A DNA stretch of 64,000 bases from Thermoflexaceae bacterium. Lineage in GTDB: Bacteria; Chloroflexota; Dehalococcoidia; Tepidiformales; Tepidiformaceae. Each line of letters begins with the position of its first letter. Position 1 is the stretch's first letter. The stretch is from NCBI GenBank assembly GCA_015075555.1, contig JABTUD010000001.1, forward strand, positions 248,001-312,000, given 5' to 3'. The notes under the pieces are model-generated. The model searched no databases. It was not told the DNA's origin and saw nothing but the letters and a program-made list of their open reading frames with translations. A program made the position numbers and the translations under genes. This document shows positions 7,992 to 16,025 of the stretch, piece by piece.

Positions 7992-9334
7992 CAGACGAGC
8001 AGCCGGTAGGGGGCTTCGAGGAGGTCCCGGACGGTACCGAGGAACGCCGCCCCCGGGGCGCCATCAACCACCCGGTGGTCGATTGTGAGGCTCAGCGTCA
8101 TCCGCTGGACGCGCACCGGCCGGTCGGCCTCCCAGGCGACCGCGTCGTGGATGCGGCCCACACCGAGAATGGCCACGTTCGGCGGATTGATGATGGGGGT
8201 GAAGAAGCCGATGCCGGCCATCCCCAGGGCGGTGACAGAGAACGTGCCCCCTGACATCTCATCGATGGACAGGCTGCCGGAGCGGGCGGCCCCGGCAAGG
8301 CGGCTGGTTTCCCGCGCAATCTCCTTTAGCGGCAGGACGCCGGCGTTGCGGATGACGGGCACCACCAGTCCATCGTCCAGGGCCACGGCCATGCCGACAT
8401 GTACGGCGGGATGGATGACTATCCCTTCGGGGGTAAGCGATGCGTTGAGGAGTGGGTGCTGGCCCAGGGCCTTCGCAACCGCCTTTATCACGAGGTCGGT
8501 GAACGACGGCCGGATGCCTTCGGCGGCCCACTCTTCGATGAGGCCGTTGCGGAGCCTGATCGCCTCGTTCATGCCCACTTCCATGGCCATAGTGAGCTGG
8601 GCCATCTCCTGCAGGCTGGCGTGCATGCGCTGGGCGATGGTGCGGCGCATTGCGCGAAGGGGGATGACCTCGCCCGGGGCGGCGGCGGAAGGGGCTGGCC
8701 GCGCGGGCGAAGCGGCGGCGGCCTCCACGTCCTCCTTTGTGATGCGGCCGCCGGGGCCGGTGCCCTGGATACGCTCCAGGTCGACGCCAAGGGCCCGGGC
8801 AAGACCGCGCGCCAGGGGCGAGGCCAGCACTTCCGTGGTCGCGGGCTGCAGCGCCGGAACCTGCGCGGAAGGCGCCGCCATGGAGCGCCGCACGTCCGCT
8901 TCGGTGATGCGGCCGCCAGGGCCGGTTCCGCTGATTGAGGCGAGCACCAGGCGGGCCTCCCTGGCGAGGCGCCGGGCGATGGGCGATGCCACTACCCTCG
9001 CTTCGCCCGGGACTCCTCCGGTCAGTGCAACCGAAGCAGCGGTGACGGGAGCCTCTGCCGGGGTGGGCGTAGCGCCGGCCCCCGCGGGCAGTGCTTCGCC
9101 GGGGGCGAGGATGTAGCCCGCCACGGCGCCGGGAGGGAGCTTCGCCCCCTTCGCGACCAGGTGACGAAGCACACCATCGGCTTCGGCTTCAACTTCGAAC
9201 TCGATTTTCTCCGTCTCAAGGCGGTAGATGCGGTCGCCCTTGCGGACTTCAGCACCGTCGGGCCTGTGCCATTCTGCGACAGTGCCCTCGGTCATCGTCA
9301 TTCCGAGCTTGGGGACAAGCACTTCAACGGGCAT
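7991..9334 (-). CDS. acoC: Dihydrolipoamide acetyltransferase (E2) with two subunit-binding domains
   Basis: Core of the acetoin dehydrogenase complex, passing the acetyl group from E1 to CoA. A single N-terminal lipoyl domain has Lys43 in ETEKIEF as the lipoylation site. Two peripheral subunit-binding domains follow, at about 114-151 (SPIARRLARE...GTGPGGRITEADV) and 169-206 (SPLARGLARA...GTGPGGRITKEDV). The catalytic domain runs from about 215 to the end, with DHRVVDG as the active-site motif. One PSBD is usual, so the tandem copy is odd. Start ATG 9334 was preferred over GTG/ATG codons further upstream because GGGGG stands 5 nt before it and lipoyl domains begin with this MPVEVLVPKLG strand. 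It overlaps the end of acoX by 11 nt. Confidence 0.92.
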   Translation of the reverse strand: MPVEVLVPKLGMTMTEGTVAEWHRPDGAEVRKGDRIYRLETEKIEFEVEAEADGVLRHLVAKGAKLPPGAVAGYILAPGEALPAGAGATPTPAEAPVTAASVALTGGVPGEARVVASPIARRLAREARLVLASISGTGPGGRITEADVRRSMAAPSAQVPALQPATTEVLASPLARGLARALGVDLERIQGTGPGGRITKEDVEAAAASPARPAPSAAAPGEVIPLRAMRRTIAQRMHASLQEMAQLTMAMEVGMNEAIRLRNGLIEEWAAEGIRPSFTDLVIKAVAKALGQHPLLNASLTPEGIVIHPAVHVGMAVALDDGLVVPVIRNAGVLPLKEIARETSRLAGAARSGSLSIDEMSGGTFSVTALGMAGIGFFTPIINPPNVAILGVGRIHDAVAWEADRPVRVQRMTLSLTIDHRVVDGAPGAAFLGTVRDLLEAPYRLLV

Positions 9335-10334
9335 CGGTACCCCCATTGGGCGACAGGCGGAAGAGCCCGCGGCAGGCGGCAAGGCTCAGAGTGCGGGCAA
9401 CGTCGATCACGAAGGGGCCATCGCGCAGGACGCTCAGCTGCGCCCGCTGCCCGCGATGCAGGGTGACCTCGCGCTCCCCATCGAGGGCGATGACCCCCGG
9501 CCCTTCGAACTCCACCGCTTCGCCCAGGGCCAGGCGGCGGCAGGAGACGATCGGGACAGGCTCAAAGAGCCCGGGAGCAATGGGTGCCAGCAGCTCGTCG
9601 CCGCCTACGCCCGCGTGGACCAGCAGGCCCGCGTCCTCACGCGCGGAAACGGGCGCAAGAAGGCCTCCGATGGCCGAGAGGCCCACAGCAGCCGGTTCGG
9701 CGCGTGCCAGGACGAGCGTGCGCAGACGCGTTGGCTGCCAGACCGCCTTCGCCCCAACAAAGGGCTCGTCGAGGAGAACGGCGTCGATAAGCGCGAGGTC
9801 CTCCGGTCCGCCTTCCACCCGGACATGAACGGTCTTGGCCTGCTGTGCGACATCGTCGAGGGCAATGGCGCCCGAGGCCACCAGGCCCGCGGCGGCGCCT
9901 GCGATCGTAGCCTCCATCATCCGGGGAAAGACGTTGTTGGTGCCGGTGGAGATGGCCACGAGGGGGATGTCGCGCCATGCCTTCGCGGCCGCCCGGTTCG
10001 TGCCATCGCCGCCCAGGGTGATGACGGGCGCGCACCCGGCCTCGCGCATGAGCGCAGCCGAGCGGGTGGTATCGATGGCGCTGCCAGTGCGCGGGGAATC
10101 GACCGGTTCAAAGGCCGCTTCAACACCGAGGCCTTCGAGGGCCTGTTCGACGATGAGGTGCGGGTCGGGCATGAAGAAAAAGCGGTCGGCGCCCGCGGCC
10201 ACGGCGCCGAGGATGGCGCGCCGCACGATGCTCCGCTTCTCCTGGTTGTCGAAGACCGAGGCATGGGCGACGAGCCGCCGGATATCCTTTCCCGAGGCCG
10301 GGTTGGCGATGATGCCGATGGGGGCGGCCGCCAT
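9324..10334 (-). CDS. acoX: AcoX-type ATP-NAD kinase-like protein
   Basis: A 336-residue member of the NAD kinase-like fold found in acetoin operons as AcoX. An N-terminal GIIANPASGKD strand-loop and the nucleotide-binding loop TLGGDGTNR are visible, then STGTNNVFP. The role of AcoX is not settled in the literature known to me: it is conserved in acetoin operons but is not a catalytic subunit of the complex. It lies 6 nt after acoB and overlaps acoC, in the same order as the acoABXCL operons described in acetoin-fermenting anaerobes. This gene is the main reason for calling the complex an acetoin rather than a pyruvate or branched-chain dehydrogenase. Confidence 0.85.
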   Translation of the reverse strand: MAAAPIGIIANPASGKDIRRLVAHASVFDNQEKRSIVRRAILGAVAAGADRFFFMPDPHLIVEQALEGLGVEAAFEPVDSPRTGSAIDTTRSAALMREAGCAPVITLGGDGTNRAAAKAWRDIPLVAISTGTNNVFPRMMEATIAGAAAGLVASGAIALDDVAQQAKTVHVRVEGGPEDLALIDAVLLDEPFVGAKAVWQPTRLRTLVLARAEPAAVGLSAIGGLLAPVSAREDAGLLVHAGVGGDELLAPIAPGLFEPVPIVSCRRLALGEAVEFEGPGVIALDGEREVTLHRGQRAQLSVLRDGPFVIDVARTLSLAACRGLFRLSPNGGTDAR

Positions 10335-10340
10335 GTGCGG

Positions 10341-11348
10341 CTAGACCGCCTTTCCAATGACGCGGCGGGCCTCAGCAGCGATGCGCGCGGCGTTGGGGAT
10401 GTATTCGGCTTCGAGCACCGGGCTGAAGGGGACGGGTGCAAAGGGCGCCCCCACCCGTCCGACGGGGGCATCGAGGTAGTCGAACGCCTCCTCCTGCACC
10501 TGCGCGGCGATTTCCGCGCCGATGCCCCCAAAGCGCACGGCCTCATGGACAACGAGCGCACGATGGGTCTTGCGCACGGAGGTCACGATAGTCTCCGTAT
10601 CGAGAGGCTGGAGCGAGCGCGGGTCGATGACCTCGACATCGAGGCCATCGGCGGCGAGCTCGTCGGCGGCCTTGAGGGCCTCGCCGAGCATTCGTCCTAT
10701 GGCGACGATCGTGAAGTTGGCGCCCTCGCGCGCAACCCGGGCGCGGCCAATGGGCACCTCGTACATCTCTTCGGGCACCTCACCGGTGAGGCCGAGCGAG
10801 AGCTTGCTCTCGATGACGAGGACGGGGTTGTCGTCGCGGATGGCGGCGATGAGCAGGCCCTTGGCGTCGTAGGGAGTGGCAGGCATCACAACTTTCAGCC
10901 CGGGGACGTGACAGAACCACGCCTCGAGGCTCTGCGAGTGCTGGGCGGCCATCGACATGCCCCCGCCGGCCATGGTGCGGATGGTGATGGGCAGGCTGGC
11001 CTTGCCTCCGAACATGTACTTCATCTTGGCTGCCTGGTTCACTATTTCGTCCATGCAGACGGTGACGAAGTCCATGAACATGATCTCGATGATGGGACGC
11101 AGGCCGGTGGCAGCGGCGCCGACGGCCAGTCCCGCGATCCCCGATTCGGAGATGGGCGTGTCGATCACACGCTGAGGGCCGAACTCATTGAGGAGACCCC
11201 GCGAGGTACCGAACACCCCGCCGTAGAGGGCTACATCCTCGCCCGCGAGGAAGACGTTGGGGTCGCTCCGCATCGACTGGGCGAGCGCTTCCGTGATTGC
11301 GAGCACGTAGGGGAGCTGGCGAGCGGCAGGCGCTTCGGGCGTTGTCAT
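10341..11348 (-). CDS. acoB: Acetoin dehydrogenase E1 component, beta subunit
   Basis: A 335-residue transketolase-like beta subunit that, with AcoA, binds thiamine diphosphate and cleaves acetoin. Typical segments are GEDVALYGGVFGTSRGL, DTPISESGIAGLAVGAA (the conserved glutamate that activates thiamine), EIMFMDFV, TIRTMAGGG and the C-terminal transketolase domain (VIDPRSLQPLD, VVHEAVRFGG). The ATG at 11348 overlaps the acoA stop as ATGA, so translation is probably coupled; longer upstream readings are arginine-rich shadows of acoA. Confidence 0.93.
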   Translation of the reverse strand: MTTPEAPAARQLPYVLAITEALAQSMRSDPNVFLAGEDVALYGGVFGTSRGLLNEFGPQRVIDTPISESGIAGLAVGAAATGLRPIIEIMFMDFVTVCMDEIVNQAAKMKYMFGGKASLPITIRTMAGGGMSMAAQHSQSLEAWFCHVPGLKVVMPATPYDAKGLLIAAIRDDNPVLVIESKLSLGLTGEVPEEMYEVPIGRARVAREGANFTIVAIGRMLGEALKAADELAADGLDVEVIDPRSLQPLDTETIVTSVRKTHRALVVHEAVRFGGIGAEIAAQVQEEAFDYLDAPVGRVGAPFAPVPFSPVLEAEYIPNAARIAAEARRVIGKAV

Positions 11349-12331
11349 CGTGGTGCATCCGTGGCGAGGGTGTAGACGTCCTGGAGCAGTGCAGAGGGGT
11401 CGGGATGCGGACTCGACTCGGCGTATGCGATGGCAGCCTTTACCTGGCCGAGGACACGTTCGCGCACGGCCGCGGCTTCTTCCGCCGGGAGGAGCCCGGC
11501 GCCGGCGAGCCGCTCTTCCAGCAGGACGATGGGGTCGCGCCTGCGCCACTCAACCACCTCGTCGTCGGTGCGGTAGACGACACCCATACCGCGCACGCCG
11601 ACGTGATCGAGGAAGCGGTAGGTCTTGCATTCCAGGAGGGACGGCCCTTCACCCCGCCGCGCGCGGGCGATGGCTTCGCCGGCTGCCTCGTAGACGGCGA
11701 TGGCATCCATGCCATCTACGACGATCCCGGGCATGCCGTAGCCGGGAGCGCGGTCGGCAACGTCGTGGATTGCCTGGTGGCGCTCCTGGCTTGTGAACTC
11801 GCCATAGCCGTTGTTCTCGCAAACGAAGACGACCGGCAGGCGATAGAGGGCGGCCATGTTCGCGGCTTCGTGAAAGGTGCCTTCGTTGCTGGCGCCGTCG
11901 CCGAAGAAACAGCAGGTGACGTTGGTTGTGCCACGATACTTATTGGAAAAGGCCGCACCGATGGCGATCGGCGGTCCCGCGCCGACAATGCCGTTTGCGC
12001 CCAGCATGCCGAGGTCGAGGTCGGAGATGTGCATGCTGCCGCCTTTGCCCTTGCAGTAGCCGGTGGCGCGCCCGAAGAGCTCGGCGAACATGCGGCCAAG
12101 GTCGCCACCCTTGGCCACGAGGTGGCCATGCCCCCGGTGGGTGCTGGTGATCTGGTCGTCGTTTGAGAGGTGGACCATGATCCCGGCGGCGACGGCCTCT
12201 TCGCCGACGTAGAGGTGGAGGGCGCCGGGCACCTTCCCCGCCTCCATCAGCTTGCCCGCCTCCTCCTCGAAGGTGCGGATGCGAACCATGCGCTCGTGCA
12301 TGTCGAGCAGGCTTTCGGGGGAGATGTCCAT
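11345..12331 (-). CDS. acoA: Acetoin dehydrogenase E1 component, alpha subunit
   Basis: A 328-residue thiamine-diphosphate-binding alpha subunit. The ThDP/Mg motif reads GDGASNEGTFHEAANMAALY and continues to VFVCENN; upstream are GATGYCKGKGGSMH-type residues (GRATGYCKGKGGSMH) and HRGHGH. These are shared by pyruvate, branched-chain and acetoin dehydrogenase E1-alpha chains. It is the first gene of the acoABXCL operon. With AcoB it would form E1, which turns acetoin into acetaldehyde and a lipoyl-bound acetyl group. No strong ribosome site is seen before the ATG. Confidence 0.92.
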   Translation of the reverse strand: MDISPESLLDMHERMVRIRTFEEEAGKLMEAGKVPGALHLYVGEEAVAAGIMVHLSNDDQITSTHRGHGHLVAKGGDLGRMFAELFGRATGYCKGKGGSMHISDLDLGMLGANGIVGAGPPIAIGAAFSNKYRGTTNVTCCFFGDGASNEGTFHEAANMAALYRLPVVFVCENNGYGEFTSQERHQAIHDVADRAPGYGMPGIVVDGMDAIAVYEAAGEAIARARRGEGPSLLECKTYRFLDHVGVRGMGVVYRTDDEVVEWRRRDPIVLLEERLAGAGLLPAEEAAAVRERVLGQVKAAIAYAESSPHPDPSALLQDVYTLATDAPR

Positions 12332-12384
12332 ATCACGTCCACGGCCCGGCGCGGGAGTGCCTGTGGCCGCCCGGGTTCACGGCA

Positions 12385-12414
12385 ACGCTACACACTTACG
12401 ATCGGGGTTCGCAA
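12385..12414 (-). promoter_or_regulatory. Candidate promoter of the aco operon
   Basis: On the minus strand TTGCGA (12414-12409) and TAGCGT (12390-12385) are separated by 18 nt, about 53 nt before the acoA start. The match to a sigma-70 type promoter is fair, not strong. No other regulatory gene or operator is apparent nearby. Confidence 0.35.
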
Positions 12415-12482
12415 GATCGCCCGGGCGCAGGACCGGTGGCGGGCGCGACGATGGTGGGGGCGCGATCGGTCAAGGAGGGGCG

Positions 12483-14528
12483 CTACTGCCCCGTTTCGAT
12501 ACGCACTGTGTGGAGGCCCCCGGGCAGCTGGAGCGTGTAGCCGCCTTCGGGGTTGGGGGTCACGGGAACATCCGCTGCGGCACCATCGATGGCGACGCGC
12601 AGCGGCTCGCGGTCAACCACGAGATAGGCGCGGGGACGTGAGAAGTACGAGACCTCGATCGCGCCCGCTTCCACCGATGCAGAGCCGATCTCACCGGTGA
12701 GGCGGAGCAGGGCGGGGCCCGCGGCAACGCCCGGAGACCATTCGAGCCGGTGCTCCCCTGCGGGGATTATGGCCCTGCCGGGAGCGGCGGGCCAGGGAAC
12801 GCCATCGACCTTCAGCAGTGCATCCGCCGGGCCGCCGGGGGCTCTTGCGGTCACGGCGAAGGCGGAGCGGAGGCCCGTGTCCAGGGCCTCGGCGCTGGCG
12901 GCAACTGCGCCCGGGAGCCGTTCCCTGTCGGCGGCAGCCACGGTGCTCAGAGAGAAGAGCGCCAGGCGCCCGCTTGACCAGGAGGCAGCCGCAACAGCCA
13001 GGTCGAATTCACCGGCCGTGGCCGCCGCAGTTGGGATTCCTGCTTCACGGGGGACAATATTTATGTCGATGAACGCCTGGCCGGGCGGGAGGAGCGAGGG
13101 CAGCCTGTCGGAGATCCTGTCATAGCGCAGGGGGCTCGACGCCCAGGTTGTGTAGGGGTCTTCCAGCTGGAGCGAGGCGCCGTAGTCCCGGGCTACACCT
13201 GAAAGCCAGGCGACGTCGTTCCCGACCGCGCGCGCGTGGATGGGGTCGATGGTGTCGTCGATTACGGTGAGCTGCAGGTCCAGGTCCGCCCCCCGGGGGA
13301 GGGCACGGACTTCGGCAAGCATCCTGCTGTTGAGTTCCGCCGCAAGGGCAACCCGGAAGTCCAGGAACCGTTCGGGGGCCGCCGCCGGGTCGCCGGCAAA
13401 GCGCTTGAGTGCCGACGGGTGAAACGGGGTGAAGTTCTCGGGGTGTATGGCGGGCTCGAAGTAGAGCTCGGCGACATTGACCCCATCCCAGTCGTGCTCT
13501 GTGAGGACGCTGGTCCACTGCTCCCAGGCGAGTTGAAAGCACCTGTCATCCTCAAGGGCGATGAGGGCGCGCCAGTCGACGAGGGCATCGCGGCCAGTGG
13601 ACGTCTTCTCGCGGCATTCGGGATGGTCCTCCCACATTAGAAGGTTGACATAGGGAGGTTCGAGCCAGGCATAGGCGGCAATGCCCCGTGCGTGAAGCGC
13701 CCGGATGAGGCCCGCATAGTCGTAGTCGTTTGCGGGGTCGCGGAAGCCGAAGTGCCAGGCGGCGATGTGCGCGGCGCGAACCCCCTGGAGGGCTGCCGCT
13801 ACCGCTTCCGGGTCGCGTTTCAGTTCGGGCGAGAGGCTCCCCGGGTCGACGTACACCTCGGCCGCCTCTCTCCGGGGACCGGGCGGGGCTCCCGTCCAGG
13901 CCGCGACGCTCCTGCCCAGGTCGGGAACGAGCTCATAGCCGGCAAGGGCATCGGCCATGGGGTCGAAGGCAAGCGCGAAGACGCTACCGTGGCCGAGGCC
14001 CCCCTCGGCAGCGAGAACGGCGCCCTCCTCGGTCAGGAGGGGTGTCCAGGATTCAAGAATCCGTCCCTTGCGCAACCCGGCGACGCCCGCCGGGCCGGGC
14101 CACTTTGCCCGCTGCATCGCGGGACCAAACGACACTCCGCTGATTGTGAGCATGCTGCCGCGCTCGAAGCCGAGCCCGGCGAGGAGATCGGGGTGGGGCG
14201 AGACGAGGCGCCCGCCACTGGCGACCCAGCGGTGGATCATCTGGTGGTCGGCGGAGGTGAGTGTCGCGCCCGCGGGAACGATGCCGGTGGGACGGGCAAG
14301 CAGCTCGTCGAGGGTACCGATACGAAACGCGGCGCCGGCGGCGCGTTCGAGTCTCAGCCAATCTCCGGCGTCGGGAGCAGTCAGGACAATCACGGGCGTG
14401 GTGGCAGGGCCCGAAATGGTGGCCGTCCCGGGTGCGCCATTGCTACGAAGCAAGCAGCGCCAGCCGGCAAACAGGGCGAGCACGGCAACGAGCGCCAGCG
14501 CCAGTGCGGAGAGACGGGTCACCTGCAA
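12483..14528 (-). CDS. Membrane-anchored or secreted TIM-barrel, glycosidase-like protein of unknown specificity
   Basis: A 681-residue protein. An N-terminal hydrophobic segment (LSALALALVAVLALFAGW) suggests export or anchoring. Residues ~40-230 look like a Rossmann/GATase-like domain (VIVLTAPDAGDWL... RWVASGGRLVSPHPDL). About 235-520 looks like a beta/alpha barrel of glycoside-hydrolase type: HIAAWHFGFRDP, ALHARGIAAYAWLEPPYVN, DWDGVNVAELYFEP with a candidate acid pair, LQLTVIDDTID. The C-terminus is beta-rich with a sugar-binding feel. I cannot assign a family. It faces away from the polysaccharide genes and could trim or process the same polymer. The start at 14528 is TTG; GTG at 14522 is an alternative; neither has a clear ribosome site. 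Confidence 0.7.
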   Translation of the reverse strand: MQVTRLSALALALVAVLALFAGWRCLLRSNGAPGTATISGPATTPVIVLTAPDAGDWLRLERAAGAAFRIGTLDELLARPTGIVPAGATLTSADHQMIHRWVASGGRLVSPHPDLLAGLGFERGSMLTISGVSFGPAMQRAKWPGPAGVAGLRKGRILESWTPLLTEEGAVLAAEGGLGHGSVFALAFDPMADALAGYELVPDLGRSVAAWTGAPPGPRREAAEVYVDPGSLSPELKRDPEAVAAALQGVRAAHIAAWHFGFRDPANDYDYAGLIRALHARGIAAYAWLEPPYVNLLMWEDHPECREKTSTGRDALVDWRALIALEDDRCFQLAWEQWTSVLTEHDWDGVNVAELYFEPAIHPENFTPFHPSALKRFAGDPAAAPERFLDFRVALAAELNSRMLAEVRALPRGADLDLQLTVIDDTIDPIHARAVGNDVAWLSGVARDYGASLQLEDPYTTWASSPLRYDRISDRLPSLLPPGQAFIDINIVPREAGIPTAAATAGEFDLAVAAASWSSGRLALFSLSTVAAADRERLPGAVAASAEALDTGLRSAFAVTARAPGGPADALLKVDGVPWPAAPGRAIIPAGEHRLEWSPGVAAGPALLRLTGEIGSASVEAGAIEVSYFSRPRAYLVVDREPLRVAIDGAAADVPVTPNPEGGYTLQLPGGLHTVRIETGQ

Positions 14529-14558
14529 GGCCGCTGCGCCGACCGCCCGGCGAGCGGC

Positions 14559-14759
14559 CTAGGGGTTGCCAGGCGGGCAGCGCCGGTCGAGCTGCTGGAT
14601 CCGCTCCCGGACATGGGTGAGGAGAGGGGCATTGAAGCCCTGCATGTGGGGCCCGCCCAGGAGATCGAGCTCGGCAAGGGCGGCGGCGACGCCGGCACGG
14701 TAGCCGGCGGCCCAATCGTGGCCCGTTTTCGCCAGAGTGGTTTCGACATCGGTGACCAT
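14559..14759 (-). CDS. Small hypothetical protein (66 aa)
   Basis: An unrecognised small protein, mostly helical (DWAAGYRAGVAAALAELDLL, then THVRERIQQLD). The codon third positions are strongly G/C-biased across its length, as in real genes here. It ends 30 nt before the glycosidase-like gene on the same strand and may be co-transcribed with it. A TTG 33 nt further upstream (14792) is an alternative start. No ribosome site is obvious, so confidence is moderate. Confidence 0.5.
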   Translation of the reverse strand: MVTDVETTLAKTGHDWAAGYRAGVAAALAELDLLGGPHMQGFNAPLLTHVRERIQQLDRRCPPGNP

Positions 14760-14987
14760 ATTAAGTGTGTCGGCCGGCCCGGCCCACAGCAAAAGGGGCG
14801 GCCTTTGATCTCCGTCTGAAGAACGACTTTTCTGTCCGGAACCGGGAACAGGGGCTGTCCGAGACCCCTAAGGGATAACTCTAACGCTATTCCTACGGTT
14901 TAACCAGCTATCACCACTTTATTCACTCCCGGTCCACCAGCTAGTCTGTATTCACGGAAACGTCAAACCCACCCGGGAGGTATGGAG

Positions 14988-15809
14988 ATGGAGCTCCAGC
15001 ACTCAACAGCAAAGAACGGACAGGGCGTGGCAGCAGCGAGCAGCGTGATCAAGGCACTCCCCGCGGTGCGGGTGGCGCCCGCCATCGACGGCGGCGTGTG
15101 TGAAGCAGAGCGGGCGGCGGTGAGCGAGACCGTGACGCTGGACCGGGCGCCGGAGCCCGCGGCAGCGCCTATTCCGGGTCCGGGATTGGCGGGCTTCAGG
15201 GCGAAGGCCATTGCTGTCAGCCCGGAGGTTTCGCCGCGGCCGGCACAGCTCATCGAAAAGGAGCTGGAGGCCATGGCCCGGGGCGCATCGAGCCGGGAGT
15301 TCACGGAGAAGGTGTACAACCGCGCGCGGGAGATCCTCGAAGAAGCATATGAGAGCGCCGCCGAGCTCCGCATCGAAGCGCTGAGCCGCATCCGCGAGCA
15401 GATCGACCGGGTGGCAAAGTCAGAATCGGACACCCGTTCGCGGCTGGGCGAAGAAGCAGACGCCCTGAAGGCCCAGGCGACGCTCGAATCGAAGCTGGCC
15501 CTGCAGCGGGCGCAGCGCGAAGCCGATGCCATCATCGCCCGCGCCCGGAGCCATGGCGAGAAGGTTGTGCAGTCGGCGAACGAGCACGCCGCGGCCGTGA
15601 AGTCGCAGGCGCAGCACGAAGCGCGGGGAGTGGTGGACGACGCACGGCGGATCACCGAAGAGGCACGCCAGCGTATTCGCGAAGTGGAGCGCCTGGAAGG
15701 GCAGTTCGAACGGGTCGCCCTCGATTTCGCACAGTGGCTTGGGGCTTCGGTGGACACGAAGCAGAGCCGCCTGGCGCGGATTCGAGCAGCGGCCGTCCTC
15801 AAGGGCTGA
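14988..15809 (+). CDS. DivIVA-like coiled-coil protein heading the polysaccharide cluster
   Basis: A 273-residue protein. The first ~85 residues are Ala/Pro-rich and disordered. From about residue 85 to the end it is a continuous charged helix with heptad-like spacing (TEKVYNRAREILEEAYES..., LQRAQREADAIIARARS, ITEEARQRIREVERLEG). It resembles the DivIVA/GpsB-like or ATP-synthase-b-like coiled coils that mark cell poles or scaffold envelope machines. There is no signal peptide, so it acts in the cytoplasm or at the inner face. The ATG at 14988 is chosen because GGGAGG lies 7 nt upstream; the ATG at 14982 would be only 1 nt from it. The 228 bases upstream are AT-richer and probably hold the promoter. 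Confidence 0.75.
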   Translation: MELQHSTAKNGQGVAAASSVIKALPAVRVAPAIDGGVCEAERAAVSETVTLDRAPEPAAAPIPGPGLAGFRAKAIAVSPEVSPRPAQLIEKELEAMARGASSREFTEKVYNRAREILEEAYESAAELRIEALSRIREQIDRVAKSESDTRSRLGEEADALKAQATLESKLALQRAQREADAIIARARSHGEKVVQSANEHAAAVKSQAQHEARGVVDDARRITEEARQRIREVERLEGQFERVALDFAQWLGASVDTKQSRLARIRAAAVLKG

Positions 15810-15869
15810 GCCGCGGCTCGGCCACCAATGGTCAACGCCAGTCAGGAATCACACGGAAGGAAACGTGAA

Positions 15870-16025
15870 ATGCTAGAAAACGGACAATTCTTCACCATCG
15901 GCGCGGTCCCCGTCCCGTTTGCGGGCGGGGTGAGCCTGTTTGTCGCAGGCTACGCCACCCTGGTCCTCGGGTGTGTCGTGTTCGGAGCAGGCCTCGCTGT
16001 CTGGAGGAAGATGCGTGGGAATTGA
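15870..16025 (+). CDS. Small membrane protein (51 aa) coupled to the glycosyltransferase
   Basis: A 51-residue peptide with one long hydrophobic helix (GGVSLFVAGYATLVLGCVVFGAGLAVW) and a basic end (RKMRGN), so a single-pass membrane protein with an inside C-terminus. A good ribosome site (GGAAGGA) stands 9 nt before the ATG. The stop lies 11 nt inside the next gene, so the two are likely translationally coupled. Its function is unknown. Such peptides often act as subunits or regulators of the membrane enzyme they are coupled with, here a polysaccharide synthase, but that is inference. Confidence 0.7.
   Translation: MLENGQFFTIGAVPVPFAGGVSLFVAGYATLVLGCVVFGAGLAVWRKMRGN

Noticed and set aside
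9228-11375. Plus-strand open frame of 715 codons opposite acoB and acoX
   Set aside because: Shadow of genuine acoBX genes; no family features and unnatural amino-acid content.
14838-14872. AGGGG/CCCCT hairpin upstream of the coiled-coil gene as a possible riboswitch
   Set aside because: Only 5 bp pair, and no conserved riboswitch core such as GACGCAAAGCC is present.
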